This document shows positions 9,097 to 17,883 of a stretch of DNA of 64,000 bases, one piece after another (positions within the stretch are counted from its first letter, which is position 1; the number at the start of each line of letters is the position of its first letter). Location: contig NZ_CP121666.1 of assembly GCF_029714325.1 (NCBI RefSeq), positions 4,464,001 to 4,528,000 on the forward strand, given 5' to 3'. Source of the DNA: Bradyrhizobium sp. CB1717 (GTDB lineage Bacteria; Pseudomonadota; Alphaproteobacteria; Rhizobiales; Xanthobacteraceae). The translations under genes were made by a program, and so were the position numbers. The notes beneath the pieces were generated by a model that searched no databases, had not been told where the DNA came from, and saw only the letters and a program-made list of their open reading frames with translations.

Positions 9097-11355
9097 ATGG
9101 GCAAACGAATAGTTCCGCCGGAAGAGCCGGCCGAAATCCATGAGGTGCCGCTGCGGGAAGCGCTGGAAGAGCGCTATCTCGCCTATGCGCTTTCGACCAT
9201 CATGCACCGCGCGCTGCCGGACGCGCGCGACGGCCTGAAGCCGGTGCACCGGCGCATTCTCTACGGCATGCGCCTGCTGCGCCTCGACCCCGGCACGGCA
9301 TTCAAGAAGTCCGCAAAGATCGTCGGCGACGTGATGGGCTCGTTCCATCCGCACGGCGACCAGGCGATCTACGACGCCATGGTCCGCCTCGCGCAGGATT
9401 TCTCCTCGCGCTATCCGCTGGTCGACGGCCAGGGCAATTTCGGCAATATCGACGGCGATAATCCCGCCGCCTACCGCTACACCGAAGCGCGCATGACCGA
9501 CGTGGCGCGGCTTCTGCTCGAGGGCATCGACGAAGACGGCGTCGAATTCCGCGCCAATTACGACGGCCAGTCGAAAGAGCCCGTCGTGCTGCCCGGCGGC
9601 TTTCCGAACCTGCTCGCCAACGGCGCGCAGGGCATCGCGGTCGGCATGGCGACCTCGATCCCGCCGCACAACGCCGCCGAGCTGTGCGATGCCGCGCTGC
9701 ATCTGATCGAGAAGCCCGACGCGAAGTCGAAGGCGCTGATGAAGTGGGTCAAGGGCCCGGATTTCCCGACCGGCGGCATCTGCGTCGATTCCAAGCAGGC
9801 CATCGCCGAAGCCTACACCACCGGCCGCGGCTCGTTCCGCGTCCGCGCCCGCTGGGAGCAGGAGGAGGGCGCGCGTGGCACCTGGGTCATCGTCGTCACC
9901 GAGATTCCCTTCCTGGTGCAGAAGTCGCGCCTGATCGAGAAGATCGCCGAGCTGCAGGACCAGAAGAAGCTGCCGCTGGTCGGCGACGTCAGGGACGAAT
10001 CGGCCGAAGACGTCCGCATCGTCATCGAGCCGAAATCGAAGAACGTCGATCCCGCCCTGATGATGGAATCGCTGTTCCGGCTCACCGAGCTCGAGAACAA
10101 GATTCCGCTGAACCTGAACGTGCTGATCAAGGGCCGCATCCCCAAGGTCGTGGGGCTCGCGGAGTGCCTGCGCGAATGGTTGGACCATCTGCGCGACGTC
10201 CTGATCCGCCGCAGCAATTATCGCAAGGGCGAGATCGAGCACCGGCTCGAAATCCTCGGCGGTCTGCTGATCGCCTATCTCAACATCGATGAGGTGATAC
10301 GGATCATCCGCACCGAGGACGAGCCGAAGCCGGCCTTGATCAAGGCGTTCAAGCTCACCGACTTGCAGGCCGACTCCATCCTCAACATGCGGCTGCGCAA
10401 TCTGCGCAAGCTCGAGGAAATGGAGATCCGCACCGAGGACAAGGATCTGCGGAAGGAGCTGAAGGGCATCCAGTCCTTGCTCGCCTCCGAATCCGAGCAG
10501 TGGAAGAAGGTCGGCGAGCAGGTCGGCAAGGTCCGCGACATGTTCGGACCGAAGACGCCGCTCGGCAAGCGCCGCACCACCTTCGCCGACGCTCCCGAGC
10601 ACGACCTCGCCGCGATCGAGGAAGCCTTCGTCGAGCGCGAGCCGGTGACGGTCGTCGTGTCCGACAAGGGCTGGATCCGCACCATGAAGGGGCATGTCGA
10701 GGATCTCTCGGGCCTCGCCTTCAAGCAGGACGACAAGCTCGGCTTTGCGTTCTTCGCGGAGACGACCTCCAAGCTCCTGCTGTTTGCCACCAACGGCAAG
10801 TTCTACTCGCTCGACGTTGCGAAGCTGCCGGGCGGCCGCGGCCACGGCGAGCCGATCCGCCTGTTCATCGACCTCGAGCAGGAGGCCGCGCCCGTCGCGC
10901 TGTTCGTCAACAAGGGCGGTCGCAAATTCTTGGTCGCGAGCCATGAGGGCCAGGGTTTTGTCGTCAACGAGGACGACTGCGTCGGCACCACCAAGAAGGG
11001 CAAGCAGGTCCTCAACGTCGACATGCCGAACGAGGCGCGCACGGTCACCGAGGTGATCGGCGACACCGTCGCGGTCATCGGCGAGAACCGCAAGATGCTG
11101 GTCTTCCCGCTCGACCAGGTGCCGGAAATGGCCCGCGGCCGCGGCGTGCGCCTGCAGAAGTACAAGGATGGCGGCCTCTCCGACGTCGCCGTGTTCGACG
11201 CCAAGGCCGGCCTGACCTGGAAGGACTCCGCGGGCCGCGAGTTCTCCGCGACCATGAAGGAGCTCGCGGAGTGGCAAGGCACCCGCGCCGACGCCGGCCG
11301 CCTGCCGCCGAAGGGTTTCCCGAAGTCGAACAAGTTCGGCAAGGTGATCGGGTAG
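9097..11355 (+). CDS. parC: DNA topoisomerase IV subunit A
   Basis: 752 residues. Breakage-rejoining subunit that decatenates daughter chromosomes together with ParE. The N-terminal winged-helix/tower domain contains [17 protein letters not shown] and the quinolone-resistance region around [24 protein letters not shown]. Tyr128 in AAYRYTEAR is the DNA-attacking tyrosine. The C-terminal third has degenerate beta-pinwheel repeats. The length and the lack of a GyrA-box heptapeptide favour ParC over GyrA. Monocistronic, with family C and B repeats directly behind it. Confidence 0.95.
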   Translation: MGKRIVPPEEPAEIHEVPLREALEERYLAYALSTIMHRALPDARDGLKPVHRRILYGMRLLRLDPGTAFKKSAKIVGDVMGSFHPHGDQAIYDAMVRLAQDFSSRYPLVDGQGNFGNIDGDNPAAYRYTEARMTDVARLLLEGIDEDGVEFRANYDGQSKEPVVLPGGFPNLLANGAQGIAVGMATSIPPHNAAELCDAALHLIEKPDAKSKALMKWVKGPDFPTGGICVDSKQAIAEAYTTGRGSFRVRARWEQEEGARGTWVIVVTEIPFLVQKSRLIEKIAELQDQKKLPLVGDVRDESAEDVRIVIEPKSKNVDPALMMESLFRLTELENKIPLNLNVLIKGRIPKVVGLAECLREWLDHLRDVLIRRSNYRKGEIEHRLEILGGLLIAYLNIDEVIRIIRTEDEPKPALIKAFKLTDLQADSILNMRLRNLRKLEEMEIRTEDKDLRKELKGIQSLLASESEQWKKVGEQVGKVRDMFGPKTPLGKRRTTFADAPEHDLAAIEEAFVEREPVTVVVSDKGWIRTMKGHVEDLSGLAFKQDDKLGFAFFAETTSKLLLFATNGKFYSLDVAKLPGGRGHGEPIRLFIDLEQEAAPVALFVNKGGRKFLVASHEGQGFVVNEDDCVGTTKKGKQVLNVDMPNEARTVTEVIGDTVAVIGENRKMLVFPLDQVPEMARGRGVRLQKYKDGGLSDVAVFDAKAGLTWKDSAGREFSATMKELAEWQGTRADAGRLPPKGFPKSNKFGKVIG

Positions 11356-11370
11356 CAGCGTAGGCCGCGG

Positions 11371-11473
11371 TGTCATGCCCCGCGAAGGCGGGGCATCCAG
11401 TACGCCGCGGCCTATCGATTGAACCGCGACCGGCTCGGAGTACTGGATCGCCCGGTCAAGCCGGGCGATGACA
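11371..11473. repeat. palindromic intergenic repeat, family C, copy 1
   Basis: Begins TGTCATGCCCCGC and ends with the roughly complementary GGGCGATGACA; inside are paired CATCCAGTAC and GTACTGGATC arms and a GCCCGG...CCGGGC hairpin. The same layout recurs at 17740-17860, 31982-32088 and 42278-42401. It lies 15 bases behind parC and may double as its terminator. Confidence 0.85.
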
Positions 11474-11503
11474 CCGAAAGTGTAGCGCGCGCTGTCTCCC
11501 CAT

Positions 11504-11583
11504 CGTCATTGCGAGCGCAGCGAAGCAATCCAGACTGTCTCCGCGGAGAGATTCTGGATTGCTTCGGTGCGCTCGCAATGACG
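11504..11583. repeat. palindromic intergenic repeat, family B, copy 1
   Basis: An 80-base imperfect palindrome from CGTCATTGCGAGCGCAGCG to its complement, with inner arms AGCAATCCAG and CTGGATTGCT. Near-identical copies are at 14881-14960, 29113-29194 and 45853-45939. Together with the preceding family C copy it fills the 370-base gap between parC and the next gene. Confidence 0.87.
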
Positions 11584-11725
11584 AGAAGGCGATAGCACCG
11601 CTCTCCAACTGACATTGAGTACCGCGCAAACGCGTGGCAGCTAGCCACGAGCGCATACGTGCGGGCACGAACATTGCTTTTTCCTGGCCACTCCAAACGG
11701 CTGGTCAAAAGGCAAAAACACCCCA

Positions 11726-13276
11726 ATGTTCAAATTGAAGGCTTTCATTCCAGCGCTGTTCGGCCTCGCGCTGGTGGCGGCGCCGGCGCATGCGGCGGGC
11801 AATCTCGTCGCGGTGCTCGAGGCGGAAATCGTCACGCTCGATCCGCATTTCTCCACGGCCTATATTTCGCGCACCTTCGGCTACATGGTGTTCGACACGC
11901 TGTTCGCGAAAGACTCCAAGGGCGACATCAAGCCGCAGATGGTGCAGGACTGGAAGGTCTCGCCCGACGGCCTGACCTATACGTTCACGCTGCGCGACGG
12001 CCTGAAATGGCATGACGGCCAGCCGGTCACGGCGGCCGATTGCGTGGCGTCGCTGCGCCGCTGGGGCACGCGCAGCGCGCTCGGCCGCCGCATTTTTGCG
12101 ATCACGGCTTCGCTCGAGCCGACCGATGCGAAGACCTTCGTGCTGACGCTGAAGGAGCCGTCGGGGCTCGTCATCGATGCGCTCGGCAACCCCGTCAGCC
12201 CGGTCGCCTTCATGATGCCCGAGCGCATCGCGAAAACGCCGGGCGACCAGCGCATCACCGAGATCATCGGCTCCGGTCCGTTCGTCTACAGCAAGGCCGA
12301 TCACCGCACCGGCGACCGCACGATCCTGAAGAAGTTCGCCGACTATGTGCCGCGTTCCGAAACCGCCGACTTCCTCGCCGGCGGCAAGCGCGTCAATGTC
12401 GATACGCTTGAGATCCGCGTCATTCCCGATGGCGCGACGGCGGCGTCCGCGCTCCAGGCCGGTGAAGTCGATTTCATGCAATACGCGCCGTTCGATCTGT
12501 TGCCGCAGCTGGAGAAGAACGCGCGCGTCAAGCTGGTGAACTTCACCGGCGGCAACATGTTCGCCGGCGCCTATCGCCTCAACGCCGCGTCAAAGCCGTT
12601 CGACGATCCCGAGATCCGCCGCGTGCTGTGGAAGCTGGTCGACCAACGCGAAGTGCTGGATGCGCTTGGCCTCGATGCCAAATACGCCGCGCCTTGCGCG
12701 ACCTACTTCACCTGCGGCACCACCTATGAGAGCAAGGCCGGCACGGAAGCAGCCGCAAAACCGTCGATCGAGGCGGCGAAGGCTGCACTGAAGGCGACCA
12801 AATATGCCGGCGAGCCCGTCATTGTCATGGAGGCCAACGATCTCGAAGCGCCGCGCGTCTCGGCGCAGGTACTGGCCGAGCGGCTGAAGGCGGCCGGCTT
12901 CAACGTCGATCTGCAGGTGATGGACTGGGCGAGCGTGCTGGCGCGTCGTGCCAAGAAGGAGGGCTGGAGCGTCTATGGCGTTCACGCCGGCGGTTTTGAT
13001 CTCGGCTCGCCGCTGACCAACGTCATGGTTGCCTTCAACTGCGCCGACTTCACCGGCTGGCAATGCGATGCGCGCATCACCCCTCTGATGGAAGCCTTCG
13101 CCAAGGCGCCGGCCGAGGCGGACCGCAAGAAGATCGCGGGCGAGATCCAGAGCGTGATGTACGATCAGGCGCCCGCAATTCCGTGGGGGCAGTTCGCGCA
13201 GCCGGCGGCCTATCGCGCCACTCTGCGCGGTCTGATACCGTCCGCCATTCCCGTGTTCTGGAACGTTGAGAAGTAA
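11726..13276 (+). CDS. ABC transporter substrate-binding protein, family 5
   Basis: 516 residues with a Sec signal peptide (FIPALFGLALVAAPAHA). Periplasmic binding protein of the peptide/opine/nickel class. The family block is seen at VTLDPHFSTAYISRTFGYMVFDTLFA and in LKWHDGQPVTAADCVASLRRW. No permease or ATPase gene is next to it, so the transporter partner must lie elsewhere or be shared. The GMC oxidoreductase starts 4 bases after its stop, so the two are probably one transcription unit and may handle the same compound. The ligand cannot be read from the sequence. Confidence 0.92.
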   Translation: MFKLKAFIPALFGLALVAAPAHAAGNLVAVLEAEIVTLDPHFSTAYISRTFGYMVFDTLFAKDSKGDIKPQMVQDWKVSPDGLTYTFTLRDGLKWHDGQPVTAADCVASLRRWGTRSALGRRIFAITASLEPTDAKTFVLTLKEPSGLVIDALGNPVSPVAFMMPERIAKTPGDQRITEIIGSGPFVYSKADHRTGDRTILKKFADYVPRSETADFLAGGKRVNVDTLEIRVIPDGATAASALQAGEVDFMQYAPFDLLPQLEKNARVKLVNFTGGNMFAGAYRLNAASKPFDDPEIRRVLWKLVDQREVLDALGLDAKYAAPCATYFTCGTTYESKAGTEAAAKPSIEAAKAALKATKYAGEPVIVMEANDLEAPRVSAQVLAERLKAAGFNVDLQVMDWASVLARRAKKEGWSVYGVHAGGFDLGSPLTNVMVAFNCADFTGWQCDARITPLMEAFAKAPAEADRKKIAGEIQSVMYDQAPAIPWGQFAQPAAYRATLRGLIPSAIPVFWNVEK

Positions 13277-13280
13277 CGCG

Positions 13281-14825
13281 ATGTACGATGTCATTGTTGT
13301 CGGCGGCGGTTCCGCCGGCGCCGCTGTGGCCGCAAGGCTCTCCGAAGATCCCGCACGCCGCGTGCTGCTGTTAGAGGCCGGTCTCGACTGGCGCGCTGAT
13401 GAGGCGCCGTGGGAAGTGAGGACGCCCAATCCGATTCCGATCATCCACAAGCGCGAGTATCAGGAGAAATGGCAGTGGCCTGATCTGCTGACGCGCCGTG
13501 TGGCGGGGCAGGAGCCGCGCTTCTACTGGCGCGGCAAGGGGCTCGGCGGCTCATCGATGATGAATGGTCAGATCGCCATCCGTGGTGTCGCCGATGCGTT
13601 CGACGAATGGGCGGCCAATGGCTGCACCGGCTGGTCGGCCAAAGAGGTGATGCCGCTGTTCTCCGTGATCGAGGACGATCTGGAGTTCGGCGACACCGCA
13701 GGTCACGGCCGCGGCGGACCGCTGCCGGTCTACCGTGCGCCGCCCGAAGAGTGGGGCCCGATCGATCGCGGCTTGCGCGACGCGGCGCTGGCCAGCGGCT
13801 ACCCCTGGTGCGCCGACCTCAACGGCCCCGATGGCGAGGGCGTTGCCTGCTATCCCATCAACAGCCGCAACTTGCGCCGCATCACCACCAACGAGGGCTA
13901 CCTGGAGCCCGCGCGCGGCCGGGCCAATCTGGAGATCCGCGGGCATGCGCTGGTCGATCGCGTGCTGATCAGTGACGGAAGGGCGACCGGCCTCCGCGTC
14001 CATTTCGAGGGGCAGGGCACTCACGAGATCAGCGCGCGCCAGATCGTGCTCTGTGCCGGCGCCATCCACAGTCCGGCGATCCTGCTGCGCTCGGGCATCG
14101 GCCCGGCCGACGAGCTGAGGGCGATGGGGATCGCGGTCGAGCGCGACCTGCCGGTCGGAAAGCACTTCTTCGACCATCCGCTGTTTCGCGCCACGATCCA
14201 GCTCCGCGAGGACCTGCGGCCGACCGATCCAGATACCCGCCATACCAATTGTTGCGTGACCTATTCTTCTAGCCTCGCCAATGGCGGCAAGCGCGACATG
14301 ATCCTGATCGCGTTCAACCATCGCGGCATCGGCATGCCGGGCGCGATCGGCGCCGGGCTGTTCAACGCCTATTCGCGCGGTACGCTCAAGCTGGCCTCGA
14401 CCGATCCTGCGATCGATCCGGTCGTCGAGGAGAACATGCTGGCCGATCCCCGCGACATGCTGCGGATGATGGATGCGGTGAAGCGCCTTGCCGTGATCAC
14501 CTCGCAGCCGGCGCTATCAGGCATCGCCGACTGGATCAGGCTGACCGACACCGACTTGACGCTGCCGCAGGCAGCCAGCCTGCCCAATCACGAGCTCGAT
14601 GCGCTGCTGCGGCGCGAGACCGGCGATATCCAGCACGCCGCCGGCAGCTGTCGCATGAGCGGCGTCAATGATGCCGATGGCGTGGTCAATCCCGATGGCA
14701 CGGTGAAAGGGATCAGCGGCCTGCGCGTCGCCGACGCCTCGATCATGCCGTCCGATTGCCGCGCCAACACCCATTTCACCACGGTAGTGATCGGCGAGGC
14801 GATCGCGCGGATGATGATGCGGTAG
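13281..14825 (+). CDS. GMC-family FAD-dependent oxidoreductase
   Basis: 514 residues from ATG 13281; a TTG at 13266 is in frame but lies inside the upstream gene. Oxidises alcohol-type substrates with FAD, as in choline, alcohol or sorbose dehydrogenases. The Rossmann motif VVGGGSAGAAVAARLSE is at the N-terminus, the GMC signature near GKGLGGSSMMNGQIAIRG, and a second block near GAIHSPAILLRSGIGPADEL. The C-terminal HAAGSCRMSG and NTHFTTVVIGEAIA contain the likely catalytic histidines. The substrate is unknown. Coupled to the family 5 binding protein upstream. Confidence 0.93.
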   Translation: MYDVIVVGGGSAGAAVAARLSEDPARRVLLLEAGLDWRADEAPWEVRTPNPIPIIHKREYQEKWQWPDLLTRRVAGQEPRFYWRGKGLGGSSMMNGQIAIRGVADAFDEWAANGCTGWSAKEVMPLFSVIEDDLEFGDTAGHGRGGPLPVYRAPPEEWGPIDRGLRDAALASGYPWCADLNGPDGEGVACYPINSRNLRRITTNEGYLEPARGRANLEIRGHALVDRVLISDGRATGLRVHFEGQGTHEISARQIVLCAGAIHSPAILLRSGIGPADELRAMGIAVERDLPVGKHFFDHPLFRATIQLREDLRPTDPDTRHTNCCVTYSSSLANGGKRDMILIAFNHRGIGMPGAIGAGLFNAYSRGTLKLASTDPAIDPVVEENMLADPRDMLRMMDAVKRLAVITSQPALSGIADWIRLTDTDLTLPQAASLPNHELDALLRRETGDIQHAAGSCRMSGVNDADGVVNPDGTVKGISGLRVADASIMPSDCRANTHFTTVVIGEAIARMMMR

Positions 14826-14880
14826 TTTCTGCTGCGCGAACCCGCTCTTCGCCTCATCCTGAGGAGCGCGGCTGCCTCCG

Positions 14881-14960
14881 CGTCATTGCGAGCGGAGCGA
14901 AGCAATCCAGAATCTTTCCGCGGGGACGGTCTGGATTGCTTCGCTGCGCTCGCAATGACG
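14881..14960. repeat. palindromic intergenic repeat, family B, copy 2
   Basis: Starts CGTCATTGCGAGCGGAGCG and ends with the complementary CGCTCGCAATGACG, with inner CAATCCAG/CTGGATTG arms. It fills most of the gap between the converging GMC gene and the LysR-like gene and could serve as a two-way terminator. Confidence 0.87.
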
Positions 14961-14984
14961 GAGCAAGCAGTGAGGCGATCGCTC

Positions 14985-15605
14985 TCAACTTCCGACGGTG
15001 CCGACCAGGCGAGGGCGGCTGCGGCTTGCGCGCGAGGTCTCGGCCGAGAAGGCGCGCAGCCATTCGCGGAAGCTGACGATCTCGGGGCAATCCGCGGTGC
15101 CTTCGGGCGCAATCAGCCAATCGCCCAGACCGGATCCCTCATTGATCCTGTCGCAGCGATAGCCGGGATGGTGACCAAGCCCGCGAGCGATCAGCAGATC
15201 GGCCTTGCCTTCGACCAGTTCGTGCAGGCCGGCGGGCTGCAGCACCCTCAAACCGATGTCCGCGTGCGCGCTACGAAACTCGGCCAATGCTAGGCGACGC
15301 AGGTCGAAGCTACCATGGACGCCCAGCTGGAGCAGCACCGCACCCGACGGTTTCAATCGCGCAGTCGCATCCGCAATTTGGCGAAAGCCTTCGGAGACCC
15401 CGGGCAGATAGGCCTGACCGGCCGCGGTCAGGATCAGCTGCTTGTGCAGCCGCTCGAACAGCGGCACGCCGAGGCGCGCCTTCACCTGCTGCCCGACGGC
15501 GGCAGCCGTCACGTGCAGCTCATGCGCGGCGAGCTTGAAGCTGAGATGCCGCGCGGCGGCCTCGAAAGCGCGGAGCGCGTTGAGTGGTGGAAGGGCGTAG
15601 GTCAT
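14985..15605 (-). pseudogene. LysR-family regulator with internal in-frame deletions
   Basis: 206 residues from ATG 15605, against about 300 for GcvA-type LysR regulators. The N-terminal helix-turn-helix is recognisable (LPPLNALRAFEAAARHLSF, LHVTAAAVGQQVKARLG), but the usual QVKALExRLG reads QVKARLG, so three residues are missing in the wing. The effector domain begins normally, then jumps from PGYRCDRINEGSG to LGDWLIAPEGTADCPEIVSF, skipping roughly 70-80 residues that build the core of the ligand-binding fold. The frame is open, so a product could be made, but regulation is doubtful. It is divergent from the VOC gene. Confidence 0.65.
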
Positions 15606-15733
15606 CGCGAGCGAGTTTGACACCGATCGCCTGCGGCCTTGCAATAGATTTTCTTGCGCTGAACGGCAGGAATAATGCTTTGCGCCGCGGCGATGTCGCC
15701 GGATACGGTCGGCGCGCAATCCGGAGACCCCCC

Positions 15734-16603
15734 ATGCCCCGCCGACTGGATCATTTTGTCGTTTGCGTTCACGATCTCGAACGGGCTGCGCTGGATTGGC
15801 GGAGGCTGGGCTTCAGCCTCACGCCGACCGGCATGCATCCGTTTGGAACCAGCAATCGCCTTGCGCAGTTCGCCGACAATTTCGTGGAGCTGCTGGCCGT
15901 CACTGACGAGGCGGCGGTGCCCGCAGCAACACCGGGCCATTTCAGTTTCGCGGCCCACAACCGGGATTTTCTGAAGGAGGCCGAAGGCATGTCGATGCTG
16001 GTCCTGCACAGCACCGACGCTCATGCCGATGCGGCCCGCTTCAGGGCCAATGGGATCGGTGCCTACGCGCCGTTCGATTTTGGCCGCGATGCGGTGCTGC
16101 CTGATGGAGGCACGGCACGCGTTGCGTTTTCCCTGGCCTTCGCCACCGATCCCGCCATGCCCGGAATCGCGTTCTTCACCTGCCAGCAGCGTCACCCGCC
16201 GGAACTGTTTTGGAAGCCGGAGTATCAGCGGCACGCCAACGGCGCCGCACGTGTGATCGAGATCGTGATGTCGGCCGAGGAGCCGGCGGCGCATCGCGAT
16301 TTTCTCGAACGCCTCATGGAAGGTCCAGCCGAGCTTGCGCCTGGCGGCCTGACGGTCGGCGACAGCGATAACCGGGTCACGCTCCTTGGCCCGTCCGAGC
16401 TGGCGCGCCGGTTGCCGGGGCTCGCAAGCAGCCCGTCGCCGCGCTTTTGCGCTGCGCGCCTCGCGGTCGCCGATCTCGATGCGACGCGGCGGGCATTGGA
16501 GAGCAATGGCGTCGGCTTCGCGACGACTGGCGGCGTGCTGCTAATCCCACCCGTCGCCACCCATGGTCTGGCGCTGGAACTCGTCGAGCAGGAGGCAAGC
16601 TGA
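15734..16603 (+). CDS. VOC (glyoxalase-like) family protein
   Basis: 289 residues. Starts MPRRLDHFVVCVHDLERAALDWRRLGF, the beta-alpha-beta start of a vicinal-oxygen-chelate module, and resembles the glyoxalase-like (PF13468) proteins that span two modules. His7 and later acidic residues may bind a metal. The frame is open to 15584, but 15734 is the first start that gives the family N-terminus. It is immediately followed by the RidA gene and then the thiazoline hydrolase, which suggests one catabolic operon. The substrate is unknown. Confidence 0.82.
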   Translation: MPRRLDHFVVCVHDLERAALDWRRLGFSLTPTGMHPFGTSNRLAQFADNFVELLAVTDEAAVPAATPGHFSFAAHNRDFLKEAEGMSMLVLHSTDAHADAARFRANGIGAYAPFDFGRDAVLPDGGTARVAFSLAFATDPAMPGIAFFTCQQRHPPELFWKPEYQRHANGAARVIEIVMSAEEPAAHRDFLERLMEGPAELAPGGLTVGDSDNRVTLLGPSELARRLPGLASSPSPRFCAARLAVADLDATRRALESNGVGFATTGGVLLIPPVATHGLALELVEQEAS

Positions 16604-16604
16604 C

Positions 16605-16991
16605 ATGGCGCACATCCTCAACCACAATCCCGCAGCGGTCCATCCACCCGCCGGCGGCTACAGCATGGGCGTTGAGCTCAGTCAGCATCGCCGCCTGCTG
16701 TTCATCAGCGGTCAGGTGCCCGAGGCATCCGACGGTGCCGTGCCTGGAGGGTTCGAGGCGCAATGCGAGCAAGTCTGGCGCAACGTCGTGGAGGTGCTTG
16801 CCGCTGCCGGTCTCGGCGTCGAGCACCTGGTCAAGGTCACGACGTTCCTGACCGACCGAAGTCAACTCGTGCCCAACCGCATCATTCGGTGCAAGGTGCT
16901 CAGCGAGCACCAGCCGGCATTGACGGTCGTGGTCGTCGAGACCGTCGACAGCAAATGGCTGCTGGAGATCGAGGCGATTGCCGCGGAATGA
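16605..16991 (+). CDS. RidA/YjgF-family protein
   Basis: 128 residues, the usual size. RidA proteins hydrolyse reactive enamine/imine intermediates made by PLP enzymes. FISGQVPEASDG, the QVWRNVVEVLAAAGLGVEHLVKVTTFLTD block and the C-terminal LLEIEAIAAE fit the family. The canonical arginine that binds the carboxylate (in the IPVRxxV-like segment) is not obvious, so a non-archetypal subfamily is likely. Starts 1 base after the VOC stop and ends before the thiazoline-carboxylate hydrolase; translational coupling is likely. Confidence 0.88.
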   Translation: MAHILNHNPAAVHPPAGGYSMGVELSQHRRLLFISGQVPEASDGAVPGGFEAQCEQVWRNVVEVLAAAGLGVEHLVKVTTFLTDRSQLVPNRIIRCKVLSEHQPALTVVVVETVDSKWLLEIEAIAAE

Positions 16992-17019
16992 ACCCAAGCC
17001 GATCCTGTCAGGTGTCGCA

Positions 17020-17703
17020 ATGGCTGAGACCATACATCCGTTCTACGAGGCGCATCGCGGTGCCCTGGAGGCCGCCATGCGCCATCGCCTCGATCTTGCC
17101 GAGGCGATGCTGCGGGAGCGCGCGCACCGCGCCGATATCGAAGGCATCAGGCATGAGGTGATGGGCGAGTTCGAGATCGTGCTCACCCAGATGCCTTACG
17201 TCGGCGGGGCAGCGAGCCGCATGAGCGACTTCTTCATGCGCCTGATCGGTTTCATGGCGATCAGCCGGGTGCTCCAACGACATGCCGTGCCGGTGCCGGT
17301 GATCGGCGAGATCGAGCGGGAAACCTACAAGGCGCAATTGCTCACCGTATCGGAAGAAGAACGTCTCGCCGCGGGGCGTCAGTTCATGTCGCCTGAGAAC
17401 CAGGCCCTGTTGCGCGAGCAGGCCGCGCAAAGCGTGACAGGCGCCCATCAGGACGCGTTTCCGGAGGACTTCGTCTACGATTTCGTCGAGCCGGGGCCGG
17501 GGGACGATTTTGAATTCGGTATCGACTACAGGGCTTGCGGCTTCTGCAAATTCGCGGCGCGCCATGGCGACAAGGAGATCCTGCCGAACATTTGCGGGCT
17601 TGATTTCGACGCCTATGCAACGCGGGGCATTCGTCTGGAGCGGACACAAACGCTCGCTGGCGGCGCGAGCCATTGTAATTTCCGGTTCTCGCGGATGGGT
17701 TAG
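17020..17703 (+). CDS. L-2-amino-thiazoline-4-carboxylate hydrolase family protein
   Basis: 227 residues from ATG 17020 (a TTG at 16978 is also in frame). The C-terminal half matches the ATC-hydrolase family (PF14196): FEFGIDYRACGFCKFAARHGDKEILPNICGLDFDAY, then a charged strand ending HCNFRFSR. The cysteines in CGFC, NICGLD and HCNF are the likely conserved thiols. The named family member opens an amino-thiazoline ring on the way to cysteine in Pseudomonas, but many homologues are uncharacterised, so the substrate should be treated as open. Last gene of the VOC-RidA-hydrolase set. Confidence 0.82.
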   Translation: MAETIHPFYEAHRGALEAAMRHRLDLAEAMLRERAHRADIEGIRHEVMGEFEIVLTQMPYVGGAASRMSDFFMRLIGFMAISRVLQRHAVPVPVIGEIERETYKAQLLTVSEEERLAAGRQFMSPENQALLREQAAQSVTGAHQDAFPEDFVYDFVEPGPGDDFEFGIDYRACGFCKFAARHGDKEILPNICGLDFDAYATRGIRLERTQTLAGGASHCNFRFSRMG

Positions 17704-17739
17704 GTGAGTTGGGGCGGCGGTCTGCCCGTCCAACACCGG

Positions 17740-17860
17740 TGTCATGCCCCGCCTAGTGCGCAATTGCGCACGGGGCGGGGCATCCAGTCCGCCGCGACCT
17801 CTCGATTCAACTACAACTGCTGCGGGTTACTGGGTCGCCGGGTCAAGCCGGGCGACGACA
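17740..17860. repeat. palindromic intergenic repeat, family C, copy 2
   Basis: Starts TGTCATGCCCCGCC, contains a TGCGCAATTGCGCA inner palindrome, CATCCAGTCC, and ends GGTCAAGCCGGGCGACGACA. It fills the gap between the hydrolase and the converging chromate transporter gene and probably acts as a hairpin terminator for both. Confidence 0.8.
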
Positions 17861-17883
17861 GTGAGGGTGGGGCTAGCAGCGCC

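Noticed and set aside
9094..11376. 760-residue minus-strand ORF covering all of parC
   Set aside because: Antisense shadow of parC; Asp/Leu/Arg-rich composition and no motif.
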